64,000 bases of DNA, taken from the NCBI GenBank assembly GCA_963667675.1, contig OY763929.1, forward strand, positions 2,232,001-2,296,000, read 5' to 3'. The stretch comes from G963667675 sp963667675 (GTDB lineage Bacteria; Chloroflexota; Dehalococcoidia; Lucifugimonadales; UBA3495). Every line of letters starts with the position of its first letter. Position 1 is the first letter of the stretch. Of the stretch, positions 44,985-53,182 are shown in pieces. The translations under genes and the position numbers were made by a program. The notes under the pieces were generated by a model. It was not told where the DNA came from, made no database searches, and worked only from the letters and a program-made list of their open reading frames with translations.

Positions 44985-46589
44985 ATGCCGGCAAAAGACA
45001 TAGTTACGGAGGCAACAGCCCAGGCAGCGCTGTTGAGGGGCGTCGACATCGTCGCCGACACCGTCCGCCTCACCTTGGGGCCCAAGGGGCAAAACGTCAT
45101 CTTGGAGAGAAAGTGGGGCGCGCCGGTGGTCACCAACGACGGCGCTTCCATCGTCAAAGAGATGGATCTGGCCGACTCTTTCGAAAATATGGGCGCCCAG
45201 TTGATCAAGGAAGCGGCCACCAAGACCAACGACACGGCCGGAGACGGCACCACCACCGCCACCGTATTGGCCCAGGTCATGGTGCATGAGGGAATGAAAA
45301 ACGTCGCCGCCGGCGCCGACCCCATGGCCATCAAGCGGGGCATCGACAAGTGCGTCGCAGCCGTGGTCGAGCAACTGCAAAGCAACGCCGTGGAAGTCAA
45401 AGGCCGCGACCAACTCACCCAGGTGGCGTCCATTTCCGCCAACAACACCGAAATCGGTGAACTTCTGGGCGACATGCTGGACAAGGTCGGTCCCCAGGGA
45501 GTGATTACCATTGAGGAAGGCAAAGGCATCGAGTCCGAGACCGAGTACGTCGAAGGAATGCATTTCGAACGGGGCTACATCAGCCCCCACTTCGTAACGG
45601 ACCGCCAACGCATGGAGGCCCACCTGGAGAACCCCTACATCCTGATTACCGACAAGAAAATCTCCGCCGTGGCCGAACTGGTCCCCCTTCTGGAGCAACT
45701 GGCGCCTCTGTCCAGGCCGGTGGTAGTCATCGCCGAGGACGTGGAAGGCGAGGCCTTGGCGGTATTGGTAGTGAACAAGCTTCGCGGCTCCCTCAACTGC
45801 CTGGCCGTCAAGGCCCCGGGATTCGGAGACCGCCGCAAGGCCATGTTGGAGGACATCGCCGTTCTCACCGGAGCCCAGGTCATCTCCGAGGACCAGGGCC
45901 GCAAGCTGGACGCCGCCACGGTGGCGGACCTGGGTCAGGCGCGGCGGATTGAAACCACTAAGGACAAGACCGTCATCGTCGAAGGCAGAGGGTCGCCCGA
46001 CATGATTAAGGCCAGGGAGGAACAGCTAAGGGTCCTGGCGGAAGAAACAGCCTCAGAGTACGACAAAGAACGGCTGGAAGAGCGCATTGCCAAGCTGTCA
46101 GGCGGAGTCGCCGTAGTCAAGGTCGGTGCGCCCACCGAGCCGGAGCTCAAGGAACTCAAGCAGCGGGTGCAAGACGCCCTCTCCTCCACTAGGGCCGCTG
46201 CCGAAGAAGGGGTGGTGCCCGGCGGCGGGACCGCCTACATACGGGCCTTGTCAGCCCTGGACAATCTTGAGTTGAGGGCCGACGAATCGGTCGCCAAGTC
46301 CATTGTCAGGTCGGCGTTGCAAGAACCTTTGCGCATCATCGGCGCCAACTCCGGGCAGCATGGGGCCGTTTTGGTAGACAGGGTGCGCAACAACCCCGAC
46401 GCCAATTTCGGCTACGACGCTCAGAGCAACGAGTTCTGCGATTTAATGGCCAGGGGAATCATGGACCCGGCCAAGGTCTCGCGCAAGGCCTTGGAGAACG
46501 CCGGCAGCGTGGCGGGAATGATACTCACCACCGAGTCCCTCATCACCCAGACCGAGGAACCCGAGCCGGAGCACGGCCACGTCCATTAA
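44985..46589 (+). CDS. groEL: Chaperonin GroEL (Hsp60)
   Basis: This 534-residue chaperonin folds other proteins in a barrel. It has RLTLGPKGQNVILERKWGAP, TNDGASIVKEMDL, AGDGTTTATVLAQVMV, KAPGFGDRRKAMLEDIAVLT and PGGGTAYIRAL. ATG at 44985 follows AAGGAG. The C-terminus is EPEPEHGHVH instead of a Gly-Gly-Met tail. No groES lies beside it and no CIRCE-like inverted repeat was seen upstream. This pattern suggests an additional or stand-alone copy; the main groESL operon may lie elsewhere. Confidence 0.9.
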   Translation: MPAKDIVTEATAQAALLRGVDIVADTVRLTLGPKGQNVILERKWGAPVVTNDGASIVKEMDLADSFENMGAQLIKEAATKTNDTAGDGTTTATVLAQVMVHEGMKNVAAGADPMAIKRGIDKCVAAVVEQLQSNAVEVKGRDQLTQVASISANNTEIGELLGDMLDKVGPQGVITIEEGKGIESETEYVEGMHFERGYISPHFVTDRQRMEAHLENPYILITDKKISAVAELVPLLEQLAPLSRPVVVIAEDVEGEALAVLVVNKLRGSLNCLAVKAPGFGDRRKAMLEDIAVLTGAQVISEDQGRKLDAATVADLGQARRIETTKDKTVIVEGRGSPDMIKAREEQLRVLAEETASEYDKERLEERIAKLSGGVAVVKVGAPTEPELKELKQRVQDALSSTRAAAEEGVVPGGGTAYIRALSALDNLELRADESVAKSIVRSALQEPLRIIGANSGQHGAVLVDRVRNNPDANFGYDAQSNEFCDLMARGIMDPAKVSRKALENAGSVAGMILTTESLITQTEEPEPEHGHVH

Positions 46590-46616
46590 AGAGTTTACAA
46601 CCTGTAGAAGTCTGAA

Positions 46617-46652
46617 TGCGGGGGCAGTCATTAGACTGCCCCCGCACATTTT
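46617..46652 (+). terminator. Rho-independent terminator after groEL
   Basis: A 13-bp perfect stem (TGCGGGGGCAGTC with its complement, loop ATTA) is followed by CATTTT. It ends about 60 bases after the groEL stop. The cupin gene from the other strand may share it. Confidence 0.8.
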
Positions 46653-46688
46653 GGCCCAAAACCTCCGTTATCGCCGCTCCAGAGGGTG

Positions 46689-47051
46689 CTACTCAGTCAC
46701 GGCTACGACGGAAATGTGCGACATCGTCGAGTCTTTCGTTGCCCCGTGCCAGTGGTTCTCCCCCGGCAGTATCTGCACCACGTCGCCCACCGCCACTTCC
46801 ACTTCCCCGTCCTCGTTGGCGACGATGCCGTTGCCGGCGGTGATTACCAATATCTGGTCGCTGTCATGGGTGTGCCACCCTGTGCTGGCGCCTTTTCCGA
46901 AAGTGACGACAAAGACGCGCATGAATTTGCTGTCGCCCGCCTCCAACATCGGTTGAGTTGTCCGGCTGACCTCTCCGCCCGTCCAGCCGGGGACCGGGGT
47001 CGCCGTAGACATTGGAATATCGTCAATCTGGGATATTCTGAACCGTTGCAT
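46689..47051 (-). CDS. Cupin domain protein
   Basis: This 120-residue single-domain cupin has GASTGWHTHDSDQILVITAG (motif 1) and GDVVQILPGENHWHGATKDS (motif 2) with two His each. ATG at 47051 follows GGAGG. Such proteins bind a metal or small molecule; function here is unknown. Confidence 0.78.
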   Translation of the reverse strand: MQRFRISQIDDIPMSTATPVPGWTGGEVSRTTQPMLEAGDSKFMRVFVVTFGKGASTGWHTHDSDQILVITAGNGIVANEDGEVEVAVGDVVQILPGENHWHGATKDSTMSHISVVAVTE

Positions 47052-47120
47052 AACTGCCTCCACAAATTTATTTTGCCGGGGCTACCCCGGAAATACGGGG
47101 CTAGGTTCCCCGGTCCGGGA

Positions 47121-47879
47121 TCAGGCGTACTCCAGCAAGATTTCGGCCAATTCTTGCGGTTTGGACAAGCTCACCTGGTGGCACGAGTCCACCGTCGTTA
47201 TGTCAACGTCGGGAATTCTCTGCGCCATGCGCTTCTGGGCATTCGGCGGCACCAGCTTGCTCTCACTCAATACCACGTAGGTAACCGGGCAAGGCGGCGG
47301 ACCGTCATTCAAGGAAAGCTTGGCGGTTATTGCCCTGGTCGGCAGCGGGCCAAAGAAGCCCAGGGCCTGCACTACTTTCATCGTGTCCATGCCGTTGCAC
47401 AGAATACGGGAGATAACCCACGGGGGCATCAGAAATTCCCGCCTCAAAAGCCTGTTGAGGCCCGCCAAAAGCCGAAACCCCTTCCTGGTGGCCCAGGGCA
47501 ACGCGCTTAGCATGGACTGTCGACCGACGGGGATAATCCCGGAAATCAACACCACTCTCTTGGGCGGCTGGGGCAGTTGGTTGGCCGCCCGGAGGACCAA
47601 CCCGCCCGCGAAGCCGTGGCCCACCAGCACCACGTCCTTGAGATTTTCCCTCTCGACGGCCCGGGTGATGGCGTGGACGCACTCCTCCAAGCGTACCTCG
47701 GCGGTATCCCCGCCGGCATCGGCGCCGTGCCCCGGCAAGTCCAAAGGGTAGACCCGACCCGCGCGGCCGGACCTGTACAGCCGAGGCGGGTGCTCCACCG
47801 GGGCGGTAAGATGGCCCCAAACGGCTCCCCAACTCCATGCCCCTTGTCCGGCGCCGTGCACCAGCAGATAGTCCGTCAC
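47121..47879 (-). CDS. Alpha/beta hydrolase-like protein without the nucleophile serine
   Basis: This 252-residue protein has the fold's opening YLLVHGAGQGAWSWG and a mid DLPGHGADAGG loop. The nucleophile elbow, normally GxSxG, reads VLVGHGFAGG, so the serine is glycine. The late catalytic histidine (DSCHQVSLSKP) is present. It may be an inactive or non-catalytic member, or use another residue. GTG at 47879 overlaps the selA stop by four bases, suggesting translation coupling to selA. Confidence 0.7.
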   Translation of the reverse strand: MTDYLLVHGAGQGAWSWGAVWGHLTAPVEHPPRLYRSGRAGRVYPLDLPGHGADAGGDTAEVRLEECVHAITRAVERENLKDVVLVGHGFAGGLVLRAANQLPQPPKRVVLISGIIPVGRQSMLSALPWATRKGFRLLAGLNRLLRREFLMPPWVISRILCNGMDTMKVVQALGFFGPLPTRAITAKLSLNDGPPPCPVTYVVLSESKLVPPNAQKRMAQRIPDVDITTVDSCHQVSLSKPQELAEILLEYA

Positions 47880-49255
47880 TTTCCCTCCAATACTCTTCGG
47901 AGAGACCCCAGCATGGCCTCTTCGTCTTCCGGCAGCACCGTCCTGGGGTCCAGCATCACTTGGTCATTTTCGATACGAGCCACTACCGGCGGGTCAGCGC
48001 GGCGCAGCTTCGCTGCAAGCTCTTCGGGACTCTGCCGTCCCTCGCCGCAGGCCGCGGCCAGCGCCCAGGTCGGCAGCGTTTCGCCCGGAAGGCTCCCTCC
48101 CCCCACCGCAGAATGAGACTGCTTTAGTTCAACCGCGGCGTCCTGTCCCAATTGCTCCGCCCACTGTCGGGACCGAGCCTTGATCGATTCCTCGGAAGCG
48201 CTGATCATGCGCCACACGGGAATTTCCGATTCGGCTTCTTCTCTCAGGTAATGCAGCAGCGTAGCCGTCAAGGCCGCCAGGCTGAGCTTGTCTATTCTCA
48301 CCGCCCTGGCCAGGGGATGGTGTTCCAGTTTGGCCACCAGTTCCCTTCTTCCAACGACTATGCCAGCCTGGGGCCCGCCCAGCAACTTGTCCCCCGAAAA
48401 GAAGACCAGGTCTGCCCCAGCCGCAACGCTTTCTTGCGGCGTCGGCTCGTGGGCCAGGCCGTACCGTTCCGTCGGCAACAGGCAGCCGCTGCCCACGTCG
48501 TGCAGTACGGGGATCCCCCGTTGGCGTCCCAGTTCCACCAGTTCGGGGACCTCCACCGACGCGGTGAATCCCTCCACCCGGAAGTTGCTGGCGTGGACCT
48601 TGAGCAGGGAGGCAGTGTTTTCGGTGACAGCCCGTTCGTAGTCCTCTACATAAGTGCGGTTGGTCGTCCCCGCGTCCACCAGGGCTGCGCCGCTTTGCCG
48701 CAGTACGTCGGGCACCCGGAATCCGCCGCCTATCTCCACCGCCTCTCCCCTGGATACGATTACCTCTCCGCCGGGGGCCAATGCCAACAGCCCCAGCAAC
48801 AGCGCAGAAGCGTTGTTGTTGACCGCCAGGGCCGCCTCGGCTCCCGTCAGTTGTTTCAACAGCGACTGCAAATGCGCCTGCCGCGAGCCGCGCCTGCCGT
48901 TCTCCAAGTCCAGTTCCAGGTTGCTGTATGACCCCGCGGCCACGACCATGGCGTCGCAGGCGGAACGGCTCAACGGAGCCCTGCCCAGATTGGTGTGAAT
49001 TATCACCCCGGTGGCGTTGATGACCCGGCTCGGCTCCACCCGGGCCGCCGATTTCACCTGCCTGCAGACTGCCTCGGCCACTTCCGTGACCGAAGGCGCG
49101 CCCTCTCCGCGACGCACCCGCTGTCTTGCCTGGTCCAATTCCCGGCGCACCAGGCCCACCACCCATCCCCGGCTGTAGCCGTCAGCCATTGCGGCCACGG
49201 GTTCGGCGCCCATGACGCTGTCCACGCTGGGTAGGTCTCGTAATTGCATGTTCAT
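47876..49255 (-). CDS. selA: L-seryl-tRNA(Sec) selenium transferase
   Basis: This 459-residue PLP enzyme converts seryl-tRNA(Sec) to selenocysteyl-tRNA. It shows VINATGVIIHTNLGRAPLSR, LELDLENGRRGSRQ, VNNNASALLLGLLALAPGGE, SRGEAVEIGGGFRVPDVL, LHDVGSGCLL and the PLP lysine in LVFFSGDKLLGGPQAGI. Length is normal. Neither selB, selD nor a tRNA(Sec) gene was recognised in the window; they are expected elsewhere. Its stop overlaps the start of the hydrolase-like gene. Confidence 0.9.
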   Translation of the reverse strand: MNMQLRDLPSVDSVMGAEPVAAMADGYSRGWVVGLVRRELDQARQRVRRGEGAPSVTEVAEAVCRQVKSAARVEPSRVINATGVIIHTNLGRAPLSRSACDAMVVAAGSYSNLELDLENGRRGSRQAHLQSLLKQLTGAEAALAVNNNASALLLGLLALAPGGEVIVSRGEAVEIGGGFRVPDVLRQSGAALVDAGTTNRTYVEDYERAVTENTASLLKVHASNFRVEGFTASVEVPELVELGRQRGIPVLHDVGSGCLLPTERYGLAHEPTPQESVAAGADLVFFSGDKLLGGPQAGIVVGRRELVAKLEHHPLARAVRIDKLSLAALTATLLHYLREEAESEIPVWRMISASEESIKARSRQWAEQLGQDAAVELKQSHSAVGGGSLPGETLPTWALAAACGEGRQSPEELAAKLRRADPPVVARIENDQVMLDPRTVLPEDEEAMLGSLRRVLEGK

Positions 49256-49429
49256 GCCCTTCGGGTTCAGGCCAGGGGGACGCTGGCAAGGCTATATTTT
49301 AGCACGGCTGTTGCTCCTTCTATTTTCGTAGTAAATGCCATATCCTGACAACGCGGCTCCTCACTTCAGACGCCGTTGATTTATGGTTGCTAGTCTCCCC
49401 AAACATCAAGTGTCTTTGGCTTCCAGCTA

Positions 49430-50065
49430 ATGGCCGGGACTGCCGAGACATTTGGCTGCGCCGGCCATCGCACCCTGCCGGTACATGACCGTTCCGGCCG
49501 TTCCAGTTGCTACAACTGCATCATCGAGAATTGCCAGACACGACTCTACAATCTCGCCGGCCGCATGTTGGGCGATTGGGCCCTGGCCGAAGATGCGGTC
49601 CAGGAGAGCCTGCTTTCCGGTTACCGCGGGTTTGGTCAATTTCGCGGCGACAACCTGCAAGCCTGGCTCACGAGAATCGTCGCCAACACCTGCCGCGACA
49701 TGATTCGCGCCCGGCGGGCCCGCCCCACCGTCCCCCTTGACCCATTGTCCCCAGGACCGGACCAGCAAGACCCCCTTCCCAGCGCGGCCGACCTGCCATC
49801 AACACTGGAATCACCGGAAGAGTACGCCGAACGCCGGGAACTGAACCGGGCAATCCAGGCGGCCCTTGACTCCCTTGCCGAAGAACGCCGCCTGGCCGTT
49901 CTCTTGGTAGACGTCCAGGGGTTGAGCTACGAGGAGACCGCCCAGGTGATGAAGTGCTCTCTTGGCACCGTAAAGTCCCGCGTAAGCCGTGGACGCCGGG
50001 ACCTGCGGGACTCTTTACAAAGGTCTGGGGAACTATTGCCCAGCCGGTTCCGTCATGATTACTAA
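49430..50065 (+). CDS. RNA polymerase sigma factor, ECF-type
   Basis: This 211-residue protein has sigma region 2 (RLYNLAGRMLGDWALAEDAV, GYRGFGQFRGDNLQAWLTRI) and region 4 (LLVDVQGLSYEETAQVMKCS and LGTVKSRVSRGRRDLRDSL). It directs RNA polymerase to a stress- or envelope-related regulon. The downstream gene overlaps its stop and has a zinc-finger anti-sigma-like start, so they are a sigma/anti-sigma pair. ATG at 49430 is used; no strong ribosome-binding site is seen. Confidence 0.85.
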   Translation: MAGTAETFGCAGHRTLPVHDRSGRSSCYNCIIENCQTRLYNLAGRMLGDWALAEDAVQESLLSGYRGFGQFRGDNLQAWLTRIVANTCRDMIRARRARPTVPLDPLSPGPDQQDPLPSAADLPSTLESPEEYAERRELNRAIQAALDSLAEERRLAVLLVDVQGLSYEETAQVMKCSLGTVKSRVSRGRRDLRDSLQRSGELLPSRFRHDY

Positions 50066-51317
50066 AGCCATGTGGCCCTTCAACGTCAGACACCGGCACC
50101 TTAGCGCCGAAACCCTGAGCGAGCACCTGGAAGGCCGCATCCACGGGTCGGCCCTGGCTCGCTTGGAGCGCTCGCTGGCGCAATGCGACGTTTGCAGGGA
50201 AGACCTGGATTCCCTGCGCGCGACCGTCGCCCTGCTCGGGCAGTTGCCAGCGGAGGTACCGGCGGGCAGCTTTGTTATGGCCGCTCCTCCGCCCCAGCCG
50301 GCGCGGCCTCGACCGTCTCCCTTGGCCAGGGCGTCGACGTGGGCATACGCCGGGGCGGCATCGGTCGCGGCCATTCTGTTGACCGTGCTGGCCACCGCCG
50401 ACGCCACGGGCCTGCTGGCCCCCGGCCCAGCGACCGATTCGGGGCAGTTGGCTACGGTCTTCGAGGAATCTGGATCAATGGCGGACTACGACAGCGCTGC
50501 CGCCGTCTCGTTAGCCACAACCGAGCCAATCGCCGCCATTGAGCCGGTCGAGGCCCTTGATGATTCAGAGGCAATGGCGGACAGCGGACCTGCCGACATC
50601 GCGGATGGGCCTGTCCAAAGCGAGCCTACTGCCGCCCCGGAATTGGCTTCAGCTTTTGAAGACTCAGAAGTATTGTCGACCAGCGCCGAAGCCAGCCCGG
50701 CGGCCACCGTCGAACCGGCTGCCGCCTTGGAGCCGGCCGAAGCTTTTGACGATTCAGAGGCAATGACGGCCAGCGCCGAAGCCAGCCCGGCCGCCGCCGC
50801 CGAACCGGCCGCAGCCATGGAGCCGGCCGAAGCTTTTGACGATTCAGAGGCAATGACGGCCAGCGCCGAAGCCGCCGATGTCGTCCGCTCGCAGGCTCCC
50901 GAAGAACCGGAACCCACCGTAGAGGCGGCCTCTGAGGGAGCTATGGAAGAACCCTCCCCAACCGCGGTGGGCCAAGTTAGCCCGGCGGTGGCCGACGCCG
51001 CGGACGCCGTAGACCCCACACCCACCGAAGCGCCGGCCACCCCGTCCCCGGCGTACCAGGCTTCCCCGACGCCGGGGGCCGCAGTCGCCGGTCCGGTTCC
51101 GGACCTAGCTCAGGCCCCAGTCATGGAAGCGGAAATTGAAGCGGCGGCGCCGACGGCAGAGCCTGCGCCAAGCAGCGGCCCTGGGAAGCAAGACAGAGGG
51201 ACCGCCCTGTATTGGCGTATTCTGGAAGGGATTGCTGGCACCCTGGCCCTGATTTTCCTGGCGGCATTTGCCGTCAAGTGGCGGGCTTCCCGCGTCAACG
51301 GCGCGGCCCGTAGCTGA
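50055..51317 (+). CDS. Putative anti-sigma factor with zinc-finger start and repetitive linker
   Basis: This ~420-residue protein has a zf-HC2-like N-terminal part (TLSEHLEGRIHGSALARLER and SLAQCDVCREDL with His and CxxC). A membrane helix follows (WAYAGAASVAAILLTVLATA), then a long Ala/Glu/Pro/Ser-rich linker and a second helix near the C-terminus (ILEGIAGTLALIFLAAFAV). The linker has two near-perfect 30-residue repeats (50688-50867). It probably anchors and inhibits the ECF sigma factor. ATG at 50055 overlaps the sigma stop. Confidence 0.72.
   Translation: MITKAMWPFNVRHRHLSAETLSEHLEGRIHGSALARLERSLAQCDVCREDLDSLRATVALLGQLPAEVPAGSFVMAAPPPQPARPRPSPLARASTWAYAGAASVAAILLTVLATADATGLLAPGPATDSGQLATVFEESGSMADYDSAAAVSLATTEPIAAIEPVEALDDSEAMADSGPADIADGPVQSEPTAAPELASAFEDSEVLSTSAEASPAATVEPAAALEPAEAFDDSEAMTASAEASPAAAAEPAAAMEPAEAFDDSEAMTASAEAADVVRSQAPEEPEPTVEAASEGAMEEPSPTAVGQVSPAVADAADAVDPTPTEAPATPSPAYQASPTPGAAVAGPVPDLAQAPVMEAEIEAAAPTAEPAPSSGPGKQDRGTALYWRILEGIAGTLALIFLAAFAVKWRASRVNGAARS
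50688..50867 (+). repeat. Two 90-bp coding tandem repeats in the anti-sigma gene
   Basis: Each unit encodes EASPAA…VEPAAALEPAEA and then FDDSEAMTASA with few changes. A less similar version (FEDSEVLSTSA) lies just before. The repeats are in frame and may expand or shrink. Confidence 0.75.
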
Positions 51318-51469
51318 TGGACGCCGGACCCGGCCCATCCCTTGCAGGGCCAAAGGCCGGTTGCTAGAATTAAATTCTTGTTATCAGCAATTTTGATAAT
51401 TCCAGGCGTTACCATGGCCCAATGTGACAGGGCCGTGGCTACGCACCTTTCACAAGGCCTGGACTCAAA

Positions 51470-52567
51470 GTGACCCACATGGAAAGGGCCCTGGAACTGG
51501 CCCGAAGCGCGCTTGGCTCCACCAGCCCAAATCCCTCAGTGGGCGCTGTGGTCGTGAAGGACGGCGTGGAGGTCGGCTGGGGTGCGACCTCGCCGCCGGG
51601 CCAGAACCACGCCGAGATAAACGCCCTGCAGCAGGCCGGCGCCTCGGCCTTGGGATCAATCCTTTACACCACACTGGAACCTTGCAGCATCTTTGGCCGC
51701 ACTCCCCCCTGCACCAAGGCGATAATTGACGCCGGCGTTGCTCAGGTGCACGTGGCCGCCATCGATCCCAACCCGATGATTTCCGGCAGCGGTTGCGCCG
51801 AACTAAGGTCCGCCGGCATCGACGTGCAGCTTGGAGAGCAGTCCGAAGCGGCGCGGTCCCTCTATGAGGCCTTCGCCAAACACATCAAGACCAGCATACC
51901 CTTTGTAAACGTCAAGTTCGCCATGAGCCTGGACGGCAAGATTGCCGCCGCCTCTGGAGACTCCAAGTGGGTCACCGGCGTCGAGGCCCGAAGCCTGGTG
52001 CAGCAGATGCGCCGGGAGTCCGACGCAGTTCTGGTTGGCGTCAACACGGTCCTGGCCGACGACCCTCAAATGACCGCTCGGGACGCGGATAGGAACCTAC
52101 TCCAGCGCCAGCCGTTGCGGGTTGTAGTGGACAGCCGCTGCCGGACGCCTGCCTCGGCCCGTATGCTCAAGCAACCCGGCTGCACGGTCATCGCTACCAC
52201 GCTGCGGACTCCCGACTCCCGCATCGAGCAACTAACCCTGGCTGGAGCAGATGCGCTATCCCTGCCTACCGCGCCTGACGGGAGAGTGAACTTGCAGGCG
52301 TTGTTGGAGGAGTTGGGCCGGCGCGGCGTGGTGAGCCTGCTTGTGGAGGGCGGAGGCCAGTTGCTTGGGTCATTGTTTGACCAAGCCCTGGTCGACAAGG
52401 TATTCGCCTTCATAGCCTCGGTGATAATCGGCGGGGAAACGGCGGTTTCGCCGGTGGAGGGACGAGGAGCGGACTCCATGGCGAAGGCCTGGAATATACA
52501 GCGAGCCGAACTGACCCACGTTGGCCCTGACTGGCTCATATCCGGCTATCCCCAGAGGAAGGACTAG
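51470..52567 (+). CDS. ribD: Riboflavin biosynthesis protein RibD
   Basis: This 365-residue bifunctional enzyme deaminates and reduces the pyrimidine intermediate of riboflavin. The zinc-binding deaminase motif is NHAEINAL and then EPCSIFGRTPPCTKAII. The reductase domain starts VNVKFAMSLDGKIAAASGDS. GTG at 51470 or ATG at 51479 could be the start. It leads ribE and ribBA. No FMN riboswitch was recognised in the 150 bases before it. Confidence 0.9.
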   Translation: MTHMERALELARSALGSTSPNPSVGAVVVKDGVEVGWGATSPPGQNHAEINALQQAGASALGSILYTTLEPCSIFGRTPPCTKAIIDAGVAQVHVAAIDPNPMISGSGCAELRSAGIDVQLGEQSEAARSLYEAFAKHIKTSIPFVNVKFAMSLDGKIAAASGDSKWVTGVEARSLVQQMRRESDAVLVGVNTVLADDPQMTARDADRNLLQRQPLRVVVDSRCRTPASARMLKQPGCTVIATTLRTPDSRIEQLTLAGADALSLPTAPDGRVNLQALLEELGRRGVVSLLVEGGGQLLGSLFDQALVDKVFAFIASVIIGGETAVSPVEGRGADSMAKAWNIQRAELTHVGPDWLISGYPQRKD

Positions 52568-53158
52568 GTGTTTACCGGCATAGTTGAAGAAGTGGGCGTA
52601 GTGTCCAGCCTAGAAGGCTCTCTCCTGTGCCTCCGGGCCAAGACGGTGTTGGATGGAATGCGGCTGGGCGACAGCATCGCCCTGGACGGCGTTTGCCTCA
52701 CGGCGGTGAGACTGGACGACGGCGGGTTCTGTGTCGAACTTTCCCCGGAAACCCTGCGGCGCACCACTTTCGGGGGCTTGAAGGCCGGCGACCCTGTCAA
52801 TCTGGAACGGCCTTTGGCCGTCAGCGACCGCCTCGGCGGCCACATCGTACAGGGACACGTAGACGCCACGGGACGGGTCGTTTCCTGCAAGCCGGAAGGC
52901 GATTGCTTTATCCTGAGGCTGTCCTGCCCCAAGCGCCTCATGCCATACATAGTTGAAAAGGGGTTCATCGCTGTTGACGGCGTAAGCCTAACCGTGGTAA
53001 AAAAGAGTCCCTCATCCTTTACTGTGTCAATAATACCGTACACATTAGCTAACACGGTCCTGAAAGACAAATTGTCTGGCGGTCGCGTCAACCTGGAAAC
53101 CGACGTGGTCGCAAAGTACGTCGAAAGCCTGCTGCCCACCCTCCAGGAAAGCCGCTAA
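52568..53158 (+). CDS. ribE: Riboflavin synthase alpha chain
   Basis: This 196-residue protein has two lumazine-binding repeats: MFTGIVEEVGVVSSLEG with DSIALDGVCLTAV, and GGHIVQGHVDATG with FIAVDGVSLTVV. It dismutates lumazine to riboflavin. GTG at 52568 directly follows the ribD stop and has GAGGAAGG upstream. Confidence 0.9.
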   Translation: MFTGIVEEVGVVSSLEGSLLCLRAKTVLDGMRLGDSIALDGVCLTAVRLDDGGFCVELSPETLRRTTFGGLKAGDPVNLERPLAVSDRLGGHIVQGHVDATGRVVSCKPEGDCFILRLSCPKRLMPYIVEKGFIAVDGVSLTVVKKSPSSFTVSIIPYTLANTVLKDKLSGGRVNLETDVVAKYVESLLPTLQESR

Positions 53159-53182
53159 TCCCGCCAAGGATAATTTGCATTC

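Noticed and set aside
49256..49429. tRNA(Sec) gene before selA
   Set aside because: A short ggttcaggcc resembles a T-loop, but no cloverleaf could be built.
51318..51469. FMN riboswitch before ribD
   Set aside because: The conserved RFN segments were not found; only short unrelated hairpins are present.
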